Origin: Lachnospiraceae bacterium UBA7589 | GTDB lineage: Bacteria; Bacillota; Clostridia; Lachnospirales; Lachnospiraceae | Length of the DNA: 15,984 bases | Direction of reading: 5' to 3' | Assembly: GCA_002476495.1 (NCBI GenBank) | Contig: DLKL01000006.1 | Location: forward strand, 1-15,984 | In this document: positions 1-7,334 of the stretch, piece after piece | Layout of the letters: the number at the start of each line of letters is the position of its first letter | Numbering within the stretch: the stretch's first letter is position 1 | Notes under the pieces: generated by a model | Seen by the model: the letters and a program-made list of their open reading frames with translations, nothing else | Databases searched by the model: none | Told to the model about the DNA's origin: nothing | Made by a program: the position numbers and the translations under genes

Positions 1-1536
1 CAAAAAAGACCTGTAAGACCTGCCGAGGGACATAATAGCAATGACAGAAGCCCAAACAATAAAACAAAAAAGGAAAAGACTGTAGAGTGGCTGTTAAAGA
101 TGCTGGGATATTTTTTGTGCACCATATTGCTTGGGGTGGGTATTATCACCATAGCATATATTGCCAGGATGAATGTTGTTCCGACAAAATATATAGTGAT
201 TTTTGCAATAATTTTACTGATAATAATAATTGTTTTTTTTGTTTTGCAAAGGTGGAAAATTCCCGGAATTGTAGCGAAGGCATTGTCCTTCATTATATCT
301 GTATTGATGATAATAGCCTGCTTCTATCTTGATTACACCTATAAGCAGGTTCAGACTATGCTGGATGTAGATACAAAAATAGACAATGTTGAGATATATG
401 TTTTAAAAGAAGACCCTGCCCAGGAACTGGAGGATGCAAGAGATTATACCTTTGGAATATTGACTGTACAGGATAGAAAAAATACTGATATAACCCTTGA
501 GGATATAAACGATCAGGTTGGCAAGGAGGTATCCGTTGCCCAATATGACAGTGTGATTAATCTGATACAGGCTCTTTATGATAAGGAAGTAGGGTGTATA
601 ATACTTAATTCCGCATATATAGGATTTGTTTCAGAGGATGAAAACTATAAGGATTTTGAAAATCGTGTCAGGTCTATCGGTAAAAAAGAAATTGAGACCG
701 TTGTAGATAAAAACAAACAGGATAAGGATTATCTTAAGAGCGGTGAGCATGTTTTCACAGTATATATCAGTGGTGTTGATACAAGAAGTGTTGCCAATGT
801 AAATAGTAACAGTGATGTAAATATTATTCTTACTGTGAACACAGATACCAACCAGATACTCATGATTAGCACACCCCGGGATTACTATGTGCCGCTGTCT
901 ATTTCGGATGGAGTAAGAGATAAGCTTACCCATGCAGGCGGATACGGAATAGATGTATCCAAGGATACTTTGGCTATGCTGTATGGAGTGGACATTGATC
1001 ATTATGTGAGAATCAATTTCTCCGGATTCAAGAAGATTATAGATGAGCTTCAGGGGATAACTGTTTATTCGGAGCAAAGCTTTAGCTGGGATGGATATAG
1101 CTTCAGTTCAGGTTATAACGATTTGCGTGGAGAGGCTGCCCTGGCATTTGCCAGATGCAGAAAAACTCTTTCCGGTGGAGACAGACAGCGTGGAAAAAAC
1201 CAGATGGCAGTTATAGAAGCTGTTATCAATAAGATGCTTTCAAAGGACATGCTGATGAATTATAAGGATGTATTAAATGCAGTTTCTGATAGTATGATTA
1301 CAGATATGTCATATGATGAGATTTCTGATCTGGTAAAAATGCAGCTTGAAGAGAACAAAAGCTGGGAAATAATGAAATTTAGTGTGGACGGATACGATGC
1401 CATGGATGTGACATATTCCATAGGAAATATGGCAGTTTACGTTATGAAGCCAAACGAGGAAACAGTTGAACAGGCAAGAGAATATCTTAAGAAGATGTAT
1501 GCGGGAGAAAAAATCCATATAGAAGCTGGAGAATAG
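1..1536 (+). CDS. LytR-CpsA-Psr (LCP) family protein, Wzg/CpsA-like, 5'-truncated by window edge
   Basis: LCP enzymes transfer undecaprenyl-linked glycopolymers such as capsule or teichoic acid onto peptidoglycan at the outer face of the membrane. The frame is open from base 1, so the ATG at 100 is probably an internal methionine: no Shine-Dalgarno precedes it, and the 33 upstream codons encode a Lys/Arg-rich cytoplasmic-type tail. Counting from that Met, there are three membrane helices (about 1-22, 30-49, 57-77). An accessory extracellular region (about 90-210) follows, like that of streptococcal Wzg/CpsA. The LCP domain (about 215-380) shows ISGVDTR, the TPRD motif (Arg260, Asp261), and FARCRKTL followed by GDRQRGKNQ, the arginines expected to bind the lipid pyrophosphate. 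Wzg-type genes usually open capsule operons, so more capsule genes probably lie upstream. Family is clear; the specific polymer is inferred from context. Confidence 0.9.
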   Translation, partial: QKRPVRPAEGHNSNDRSPNNKTKKEKTVEWLLKMLGYFLCTILLGVGIITIAYIARMNVVPTKYIVIFAIILLIIIIVFFVLQRWKIPGIVAKALSFIISVLMIIACFYLDYTYKQVQTMLDVDTKIDNVEIYVLKEDPAQELEDARDYTFGILTVQDRKNTDITLEDINDQVGKEVSVAQYDSVINLIQALYDKEVGCIILNSAYIGFVSEDENYKDFENRVRSIGKKEIETVVDKNKQDKDYLKSGEHVFTVYISGVDTRSVANVNSNSDVNIILTVNTDTNQILMISTPRDYYVPLSISDGVRDKLTHAGGYGIDVSKDTLAMLYGVDIDHYVRINFSGFKKIIDELQGITVYSEQSFSWDGYSFSSGYNDLRGEAALAFARCRKTLSGGDRQRGKNQMAVIEAVINKMLSKDMLMNYKDVLNAVSDSMITDMSYDEISDLVKMQLEENKSWEIMKFSVDGYDAMDVTYSIGNMAVYVMKPNEETVEQAREYLKKMYAGEKIHIEAGE

Positions 1537-1543
1537 CAATATA

Positions 1544-1573
1544 AAGGACCGGAGAATAAAACCTCCGGTCCTT
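1544..1573. terminator. Bidirectional rho-independent terminator between convergent genes
   Basis: A perfect 11-bp stem pairs AAGGACCGGAG (1544-1554) with CTCCGGTCCTT (1563-1573) around an 8-nt loop. On the plus strand it is followed by TATTTTTA just after the LCP stop (1534-1536). On the minus strand it lies right after the polymerase stop (1578) and is followed by TTTATATT. It can therefore serve both convergent genes. Seen directly in the sequence; termination activity is inferred. Confidence 0.85.
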
Positions 1574-1577
1574 ATTT

Positions 1578-3482
1578 TTACCTTGGTGAAAAAGCACATA
1601 AACGGATAGATAATACAAGCATTATTGTAAGGACAATCCAGTTAATGTATCCCCAGTTGTGGTAATCATATATAAGATTAAAACACATAATATTATCAGG
1701 TATGTAACCATCGGCATTGTACAAGCCACCGTTCCATGGGGACAGATTAGGGACAAGTCCCAGCCTGACAGGAGAAGAAGCTTCGGTAATATTTGTGAGG
1801 GTCATGCTGTATTGCTCTCCCTCCTCAAGGAAAAATCCATCAAAGATTAATCTTGTATATTCATTTTTTTTCATATCAGAGACGGATAAATCAATACTCC
1901 CAAGAAGCCTGTCCTCAGGATCGGAAAAGGAAATATTGTATATAGATGTGTCACCCGCCATGAAATTATCGGCATCAAACCAAAGCTCTATACCCGATAT
2001 GGTTTTTGGGGTATAGATTATCTGTATGTAGTAATCCCCGGTGGAAATACAAGGGGTATACAGAGAAGGGACATTTCCTTCTGAAGCATCGGGAGAATTT
2101 TTACCCTCACCGGTGTCTGTCCCGGCCTCGGGAAAGGCAATCGGAAATACTTCTCTTGCCGGCTCTTTTTTATTCATTACAAACAGTAAGACGGATAAAA
2201 TTCCATACACAACTATTATAGGGAGTATGAGCCGTTTTTTACCGGAGCCCTTATCCTCCAAGGAGGACTCCGGAATATCGGATTTTACAGGGTATACTGC
2301 CTTGTTCCCATAGAAGGAGGAAATAAGAAGGAATATAAAGGGGTTATAATTCAAATCAAGGAGATGGTGCTCTACTGTGGAATGTAAAGCAATTATGACT
2401 ATAACCAGCAGACCTGAGTAATCCTTATTTTTTCTTGCAATAAACCCTGTAAGAGTAAATAAAATTATAGTGCACATAAATACAAAAATTCCGAACCGGA
2501 ACAAAACCGACAGATACGAGGAATCAATAAAATTATATCCTGAGTTGCCATTTGAATAATGGTTAAGCCCGGAAAGAGAATAACCGCCGTTTCCCACCAT
2601 GTCGATGTGCTGGCCAAAAAGCTTAAGCGGGTAATAGTCAAAAATTCCTTTTCCCAGACTAAGCCTGGAGGACAGCAGAGAGTCCAGCTCTGCCAAGATG
2701 TGATTATCAGGAGAGTAAAAACGGGACAAGCCAAGAGAGATAGCGGTACATACAGGAAATGCAAGGGCTGCTGAAAAGGAAATCCAGCGGGGTATATTTT
2801 TTACAAGCTTTATCAAAAGCACAGATGTTGCCAGCAGTAAAATGCAAATTGTACTGTTGCGGGCATAAGAAACCTTATATACAACTGCGCCCAGACCATA
2901 CATAAGGACGATTTCGGGATAGCTTATTTTATCCTTTCTTAAAAAAATCCATACAAGACAGAAGTACATAATATATGCAGCAAAATCTGTGGGATAATTA
3001 ATTCCGAGAGCCATGCGGAGCCGTCCACCGGAAGTATAGGTAAGATTGTTAAGAATTCCGAGCATGGAGGATATGCTTATAATTATTACACCGGTTCCTA
3101 TTGTGGCTGCAAATATTGACAAAAGCTTTTTGAAATCTATGTCAACAAAGGCAATTGTGAATAAAATAAGCTCAAGGAGAATGCCATAATTTCCTTTAAT
3201 ATATGCAAGTGCAAAGCCAACGGCACAAAAACCGAGAATTATGTATATCCCCGGGTTATTTACCCATTTTAAAAGACTTTTGCCAAGAACCAGCAATATA
3301 AGTATTATTTTGAGAGAAAAATGATAGTACGGATTCCAGTTGATATTGAGAGTTGTGCTTCTCAAAAATGCCTCCACAACAAAGAGCCCGTAAAGAGCAA
3401 GGATAAAATAGTCAAGCATGGCGATGACTGCTGTAAATCGTTTGCTGTTATTAATATAAAAGTCTTTTATTCCGGTAATCAT
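1578..3482 (-). CDS. Wzy/O-antigen ligase-type polysaccharide polymerase with C-terminal extracytoplasmic beta-rich domain
   Basis: A 634-residue integral membrane protein, probably joining lipid-linked oligosaccharide repeat units outside the membrane. About 12-13 hydrophobic segments occupy residues 20-436. Gram-positive Wzy-like signatures are visible: GRLRMALGINYPTDFAAY (153-170, matching the usual R-x-G-x-x-HPN element), SSRLSLGKGIFDYYPLKLFG (271-290), NFIDSSYLSVLFRFG (317-331) and EHHLLDLNYNPFIFLL (371-386). Residues about 441-605 form a soluble, acidic then beta-strand-rich domain, closed by a final helix (about 611-629). That makes it about 200 residues longer than a typical Wzy. The start has GTGAGG five to six bases upstream. 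It is oriented opposite to all neighbours and is a single-gene unit. It could be a ligase rather than a polymerase, since the fold is shared, and a second polymerase gene lies at 14532. Confidence 0.8.
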   Translation of the reverse strand: MITGIKDFYINNSKRFTAVIAMLDYFILALYGLFVVEAFLRSTTLNINWNPYYHFSLKIILILLVLGKSLLKWVNNPGIYIILGFCAVGFALAYIKGNYGILLELILFTIAFVDIDFKKLLSIFAATIGTGVIIISISSMLGILNNLTYTSGGRLRMALGINYPTDFAAYIMYFCLVWIFLRKDKISYPEIVLMYGLGAVVYKVSYARNSTICILLLATSVLLIKLVKNIPRWISFSAALAFPVCTAISLGLSRFYSPDNHILAELDSLLSSRLSLGKGIFDYYPLKLFGQHIDMVGNGGYSLSGLNHYSNGNSGYNFIDSSYLSVLFRFGIFVFMCTIILFTLTGFIARKNKDYSGLLVIVIIALHSTVEHHLLDLNYNPFIFLLISSFYGNKAVYPVKSDIPESSLEDKGSGKKRLILPIIVVYGILSVLLFVMNKKEPAREVFPIAFPEAGTDTGEGKNSPDASEGNVPSLYTPCISTGDYYIQIIYTPKTISGIELWFDADNFMAGDTSIYNISFSDPEDRLLGSIDLSVSDMKKNEYTRLIFDGFFLEEGEQYSMTLTNITEASSPVRLGLVPNLSPWNGGLYNADGYIPDNIMCFNLIYDYHNWGYINWIVLTIMLVLSIRLCAFSPR

Positions 3483-3566
3483 AAAAACCTCACTGTAAAA
3501 ACATAATAAAAATTATAGCCTATAAGTATATAAATTATATTATACACAAAAACCCCCGGCACTTCA

Positions 3567-3575
3567 ATTATAACA
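3567..3575 (-). promoter_or_regulatory. Possible extended -10 promoter for the minus-strand polymerase gene
   Basis: Read on the minus strand, this site is TGTTATAAT, a TGn-TATAAT extended -10 element. No good TTGACA-like box sits 17 bases further upstream, as expected for some extended -10 promoters. It would leave a leader of about 80 nt before the ATG at 3482. Another TATAAT lies nearer the gene (3512-3517, minus strand), also without a convincing -35, so the assignment is tentative. Confidence 0.4.
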
Positions 3576-3676
3576 GTGAATACGTAAATGTAAGTGATAA
3601 TATACGGGGAAGGGATAAACAGTATCCTGCTGTATATATAATTGTCCGGAGAGAAGCGACCAAGACAGCTGTAAAC

Positions 3677-3705
3677 TTGACATTAAGGGTATAATAGAAT
3701 ATTAT
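3677..3705 (+). promoter_or_regulatory. Sigma-A-type promoter for the rmlA-licD operon
   Basis: A perfect TTGACA (3677-3682) is followed after 17 bases by TATTAT (3700-3705), which matches the -10 consensus in five of six positions. Transcription would begin near 3712, leaving a leader of about 75 nt before the rmlA start. This is the only clear promoter seen ahead of the plus-strand gene series, so it probably drives the whole operon. Confidence 0.65.
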
Positions 3706-3787
3706 AATAATGTATAATTGCGTGATTTTTTGGGAACCAAAAGGTTTTTAAGAATAAATTTTACATTTTCAGGAGAGTTAATTAATT

Positions 3788-4684
3788 ATGAAGGGAATTA
3801 TTTTGGCGGGAGGTTCAGGCACACGTTTGTATCCTCTTACAAAGGTAACATCAAAACAGCTCTTGCCTATATATGATAAGCCTATGATATATTATCCCAT
3901 GTCTGTGCTTATGAATGCGGGAATAAGAGATATACTTATAATATCAACACCACAGGATACACCAAGATTCAAGGATCTCTTAGGTGACGGGCATCAGTTC
4001 GGAGTGAATCTTGATTATGCGGTGCAGCCATCTCCTGACGGATTGGCACAGGCATTTATTATCGGAGCTGATTTTATCGGAGACGATACTGTGGCAATGG
4101 TTCTCGGAGATAACATTTTTTCGGGTCACGGATTTAAAAAGAGACTCAGAGCGGCAGTTGAAAATGCTGATTCCGGCAGGGGTGCTACTGTATTTGGGTA
4201 TTATGTAGATGATCCGGAGAGATTTGGAATAGTTGAATTTGATGCTTCCGGCAAGGCTGTGTCCATAGAAGAAAAACCGGAGAAACCTAAAAGCAATTAC
4301 TGTGTCACAGGCTTATATTTCTATGACAACCGGGTTGTGGAATATGCAAAAAATCTTAAACCATCAGCCAGGGGTGAACTGGAGATAACAGACCTCAACA
4401 GAATCTATCTTGAGGATAACAGACTTAATGTAGAGCTTCTGGGACAGGGCTTTACCTGGCTGGATACCGGAACCCATGAGAGCCTTGTGGATGCTACGAA
4501 TTTTGTAAAGACAATGGAACAGCACCAGCATAGAAAGATAGCCTGTCTGGAGGAGATAGCATATCTTAACGGCTGGATAAGCAAAGATGAGGTCATGAAG
4601 GTATATGAGGAGCTTAAGAAAAATCAGTATGGCCAGTATCTTAAGGATGTAGTAGATGGCAAATATCGGGATGAATTGAGATAA
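3788..4684 (+). CDS. rmlA: Glucose-1-phosphate thymidylyltransferase RmlA
   Basis: Cytosolic enzyme that makes dTDP-glucose from glucose-1-phosphate and dTTP, the first step of dTDP-L-rhamnose synthesis. The nucleotidyltransferase signature GGSGTRLYPLT is at residues 8-18, SKQLLP at 22-27, LGDN at 106-109, EEKP at 161-164, GELEITD at 196-202 and LDTGTH at 225-230, all as expected for RmlA. Length 298 residues is close to the usual 290 or so. The start has AGGAGAG (3771-3777) ten bases upstream. It is the first gene of the plus-strand operon and lies 22 nt before rmlB, which supports the rhamnose pathway over other sugar nucleotidyltransferases. Confidence 0.96.
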   Translation: MKGIILAGGSGTRLYPLTKVTSKQLLPIYDKPMIYYPMSVLMNAGIRDILIISTPQDTPRFKDLLGDGHQFGVNLDYAVQPSPDGLAQAFIIGADFIGDDTVAMVLGDNIFSGHGFKKRLRAAVENADSGRGATVFGYYVDDPERFGIVEFDASGKAVSIEEKPEKPKSNYCVTGLYFYDNRVVEYAKNLKPSARGELEITDLNRIYLEDNRLNVELLGQGFTWLDTGTHESLVDATNFVKTMEQHQHRKIACLEEIAYLNGWISKDEVMKVYEELKKNQYGQYLKDVVDGKYRDELR

Positions 4685-4706
4685 TACATTTTATTGGAGG
4701 TTTATT

Positions 4707-5732
4707 ATGAGTAAGACTGTTATTGTTACCGGTGGTGCCGGATTTATAGGAAGTAATTTTATTTTCCATATGCTGGACAAATATCCTGATTATAGAATAG
4801 TATGTCTGGATAAGCTTACCTATGCCGGTAATCTAAGCACCCTTGAACCGGTTATGGACAACCCATGCTTCAGATTTGTAAAAGAGGATATCTGTGACAG
4901 AGAGGCAGTATATAAGCTGTTTCAGGAAGAAAAGCCGGACATTGTTGTGAATTTTGCTGCAGAGAGCCATGTTGACCGTTCCATAGAAAATCCTGAGATT
5001 TTCCTTGACACTAATATTAAGGGTACTGCTGTACTCATGGATGCCTGCAGAAAATATGGCATTGAACGATATCATCAGGTTTCTACAGATGAGGTGTATG
5101 GTGATCTTCCGCTTGACAGACCGGATCTCTTTTTTACAGAGGAAACACCGATACACACAAGCAGTCCATACAGCAGCTCCAAGGCCGGGGCCGACCTTCT
5201 TGTTCTGGCTTATCACAGAACCTATGGATTGCCGGTTACAATATCAAGATGCTCAAATAATTATGGCCCATATCATTTTCCGGAGAAGCTTATTCCACTT
5301 ATGATAGCCAATGCACTAAATGACAAGCCTCTTCCTGTATACGGGGAAGGACAAAATGTCCGTGACTGGCTTTATGTGGAGGATCATTGTAAGGCTATAG
5401 ACCTTATTATCCACAAGGGAAGAGTAGGTGAGGTTTATAATATCGGTGGCCATAATGAGATGAAAAACATAGATATAGTCAGGATTATATGTAGGGAACT
5501 GGGAAAGCCGGAAAGCCTTATAACATATGTTACCGACAGAAAGGGACATGATATGCGTTATGCCATAGATCCTACCAAGATTCATAATGAGCTTGGATGG
5601 CTGCCGGAGACAAAGTTTGCAGACGGAATTAAAAAGACAATAAAGTGGTACCTGGATAACAGGGAGTGGTGGGAAACCATTATTTCAGGTGAATACCAGA
5701 AGTATTATGAGAAAATGTATGCAAACAGATAA
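4707..5732 (+). CDS. rmlB: dTDP-glucose 4,6-dehydratase RmlB
   Basis: Second step of dTDP-L-rhamnose synthesis: NAD-dependent conversion of dTDP-glucose to dTDP-4-keto-6-deoxyglucose. It belongs to the extended short-chain dehydrogenase/reductase family. The Rossmann motif GGAGFIG is at residues 9-15, the catalytic Thr127-Asp128-Glu129 lies within STDEVYG, and the YxxxK pair is Tyr155/Lys159 in SPYSSSKAGAD. NNYGPYHFPEKLIP (184-197) and GEGQNVRDW (213-221) are typical RmlB substrate-site sequences. The 341-residue length is normal. The start is set by TTGGAGG (4694-4700) six bases upstream. It sits between rmlA and rmlD. Confidence 0.97.
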   Translation: MSKTVIVTGGAGFIGSNFIFHMLDKYPDYRIVCLDKLTYAGNLSTLEPVMDNPCFRFVKEDICDREAVYKLFQEEKPDIVVNFAAESHVDRSIENPEIFLDTNIKGTAVLMDACRKYGIERYHQVSTDEVYGDLPLDRPDLFFTEETPIHTSSPYSSSKAGADLLVLAYHRTYGLPVTISRCSNNYGPYHFPEKLIPLMIANALNDKPLPVYGEGQNVRDWLYVEDHCKAIDLIIHKGRVGEVYNIGGHNEMKNIDIVRIICRELGKPESLITYVTDRKGHDMRYAIDPTKIHNELGWLPETKFADGIKKTIKWYLDNREWWETIISGEYQKYYEKMYANR

Positions 5733-5767
5733 GAAATGTTAATTACAAATATAAAAGAGGTTTTGTT

Positions 5768-6682
5768 ATGAAGATTTTAGTAACAGGAGTTGCCGGACAG
5801 CTGGGACATGATATTATGAACGAAATAGCAAGAAGGGGACTTAGTGGAATAGGAAGTGATCTGGCACCGGTATACAACGGAATTGATGATGGCAGCAGTG
5901 TGGTAACCATGAAGTATCTTCCTATAGATATAACCAACGAGGATCAGGTCAGAGCCAGGGTAATATTTGAGCTGCCGGATGCAGTAATACATTGTGCTGC
6001 CTGGACAGCTGTGGATGCAGCGGAGGACGAAGTTAATAAGGACAAGGTGAGAGCGGTTAATTATACCGGCACCCTGAATCTTGCCAATGTATGTAAAGAA
6101 ATGAATATACCAATGATGTATATTTCTACGGATTATGTATTTGATGGTCAGGGAGATAAACCGTGGGAACCGGATTGCAAGGATTATAAGCCCCTTAATT
6201 ATTACGGAGAGACAAAGCTTATGGGAGAGGAGGCTGTAAGCAGCAGCCTTGATAAATTCTTTATTGTAAGGATTGCATGGGTTTTTGGTAAAAACGGTAA
6301 TAACTTCATTAAGACAATGCTAAGTGTGGGTAAAACCCATCCGACGCTCCGGGTGGTAAATGACCAGATTGGAACTCCGACCTATACCTATGATTTGGCA
6401 AGACTTCTTGTAGATATGATACAGACGGATAAATACGGATATTATCATGCCACAAATGAGGGCGGATATATCAGCTGGTATGATTTTGCCTGTGAAATAT
6501 TTAAACAGGCAGGATATAATACGGAGGTGGTTCCGGTAACTACCGAGGAATACGGACTTTCCAAGGCAAAAAGGCCATTTAACAGTAGACTGGACAAGAG
6601 CAAGCTTGTCTCCATGGGCTTTGAATCATTGCCAATTTGGCAGGATGCACTGAAAAGATATTTAAAAGAGATAGATTATTAG
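5768..6682 (+). CDS. rmlD: dTDP-4-dehydrorhamnose reductase RmlD
   Basis: Last step of the pathway: NAD(P)H-dependent reduction of dTDP-4-keto-L-rhamnose to dTDP-L-rhamnose. The nucleotide-binding GVAGQLG is at residues 7-13, STDYVFDG at 120-127, and the catalytic Tyr146/Lys150 lies in YYGETKLMGE. The C-terminal substrate motif RPFNSRLD is at 269-276. Length 304 residues is close to the usual 280-300. The start has AAGAGG (5755-5760) about seven bases upstream. It precedes rmlC in this operon although it acts after it, giving the order A-B-D-C. Confidence 0.95.
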   Translation: MKILVTGVAGQLGHDIMNEIARRGLSGIGSDLAPVYNGIDDGSSVVTMKYLPIDITNEDQVRARVIFELPDAVIHCAAWTAVDAAEDEVNKDKVRAVNYTGTLNLANVCKEMNIPMMYISTDYVFDGQGDKPWEPDCKDYKPLNYYGETKLMGEEAVSSSLDKFFIVRIAWVFGKNGNNFIKTMLSVGKTHPTLRVVNDQIGTPTYTYDLARLLVDMIQTDKYGYYHATNEGGYISWYDFACEIFKQAGYNTEVVPVTTEEYGLSKAKRPFNSRLDKSKLVSMGFESLPIWQDALKRYLKEIDY

Positions 6683-6687
6683 GAGAG
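6681..6687 (+). promoter_or_regulatory. Ribosome binding site that fixes the rmlC start
   Basis: AGGAGAG begins inside the rmlD stop codon (6680-6682) and lies six bases before the ATG at 6694. It supports that ATG over the upstream in-frame ATG at 6637, which has no comparable site and would put 46 nt of overlap on rmlD. Confidence 0.75.
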
Positions 6688-6693
6688 AGAAAA

Positions 6694-7299
6694 ATGGGTC
6701 AGATAAAGGTTTCAAAATGTCCAATCGAGGGACTTTATATAATTGAGCCTGCTGTACATGGTGACAGCAGAGGATATTTTATGGAGACGTATAACCAAAA
6801 TGATATGCATGAGGCAGGTCTTGACATGGTATTTGTTCAGGATAATCAAAGTATGTCGACAAAGGGCGTTCTCAGAGGCTTGCATTTTCAAAAGGAATAT
6901 CCCCAGGGCAAGCTGGTCAGAGTAATCAAGGGTCGTGTGTTTGATGTGGCCGTTGACCTTCGAACCGGCAGCGATACCTATGGAAAATGGTATGGTGTGG
7001 AGCTTACGGAGGATAACAAAAAACAGTTTTATATATCAGAGGGCTTTGCCCACGGATTTCTTGTGCTTAGCGATACAGCAGAATTCTGTTACAAGGTTAC
7101 AGATTTTTATCATCCCGGTGATGAAGGGGGGCTTGCCTGGAACGATCCCGATATAGGAATAGAATGGCCGGAGCTTTCCGGGGAATATAAGGGTAATCCT
7201 ATGGCAGATGGTTATACCCTTACAGACGGAACACCTCTTAATCTTAGCGACAAGGATCAAAAATGGTCCGGACTTAAGGATACCTTTAAGTTTGCTTAA
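6694..7299 (+). CDS. rmlC: dTDP-4-dehydrorhamnose 3,5-epimerase RmlC
   Basis: Third enzyme of the pathway: epimerises C3 and C5 of dTDP-4-keto-6-deoxyglucose to give dTDP-4-keto-L-rhamnose. It is a small cupin dimer acting in the cytosol. Visible family elements are HGDSRGYFMETYN (22-34), FVQDNQSMSTKGVLRGLHFQ (47-66) with the catalytic His64, QGKLVRVIKG (71-80), and FCYKVTDFYHPGDEGG (131-146) with the conserved Tyr133. The start chosen gives 201 residues, within the family range; the frame is open further up (ATG at 6637) but that would add 19 unrelated residues over the rmlD end. Only 11 nt separate it from rmlD. Confidence 0.95.
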   Translation: MGQIKVSKCPIEGLYIIEPAVHGDSRGYFMETYNQNDMHEAGLDMVFVQDNQSMSTKGVLRGLHFQKEYPQGKLVRVIKGRVFDVAVDLRTGSDTYGKWYGVELTEDNKKQFYISEGFAHGFLVLSDTAEFCYKVTDFYHPGDEGGLAWNDPDIGIEWPELSGEYKGNPMADGYTLTDGTPLNLSDKDQKWSGLKDTFKFA

Positions 7300-7334
7300 G
7301 TGAACCTGTTAAACTAATAACCGAGGAGAAAGAA

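Larger units (their letters stand above)
3483..3787. other. Divergent intergenic regulatory region, no gene
   Basis: These 305 bases separate the minus-strand polymerase from rmlA. I see no plausible ORF or RNA gene. They hold a strong plus-strand promoter (3677-3705) and a possible minus-strand extended -10 element (3567-3575). There are also a 5-bp dyad GGATA/TATCC (3613-3617 with 3623-3627), an 8-bp palindrome ACAGCTGT (3665-3672) just upstream of the -35 box, and a weak GU-containing hairpin in the leader (3732-3749). Much of the rest is AT-rich. Confidence 0.7.

Noticed and set aside
631..1077. 148-codon minus-strand open frame inside the LCP gene
   Set aside because: It is fully antisense to conserved LCP motifs and low in coding character; a shadow frame.
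3665..3672. Palindrome ACAGCTGT next to the -35 box as a repressor operator
   Set aside because: Eight bases is too short to call an operator, and no second copy was seen nearby; kept only as a note.
3732..3749. Leader hairpin as a riboswitch or attenuator
   Set aside because: The stem is 7 bp with three G-U pairs and no recognisable aptamer core or clear terminator partner.
1544..3787. Possible invertible DNA segment carrying the minus-strand polymerase gene
   Set aside because: A phase-variable inversion would need matching inverted repeats at both ends. The terminator stem at 1544-1573 has no counterpart in 3483-3787 beyond a common CCGGAG hexamer, and no recombinase gene is visible.
6637..6693. 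In-frame upstream ATG that would extend RmlC by 19 residues
   Set aside because: It lies deep in rmlD, has no good ribosome binding site, and the added residues do not resemble RmlC N-termini. The ATG at 6694 has AGGAGAG at ideal spacing.
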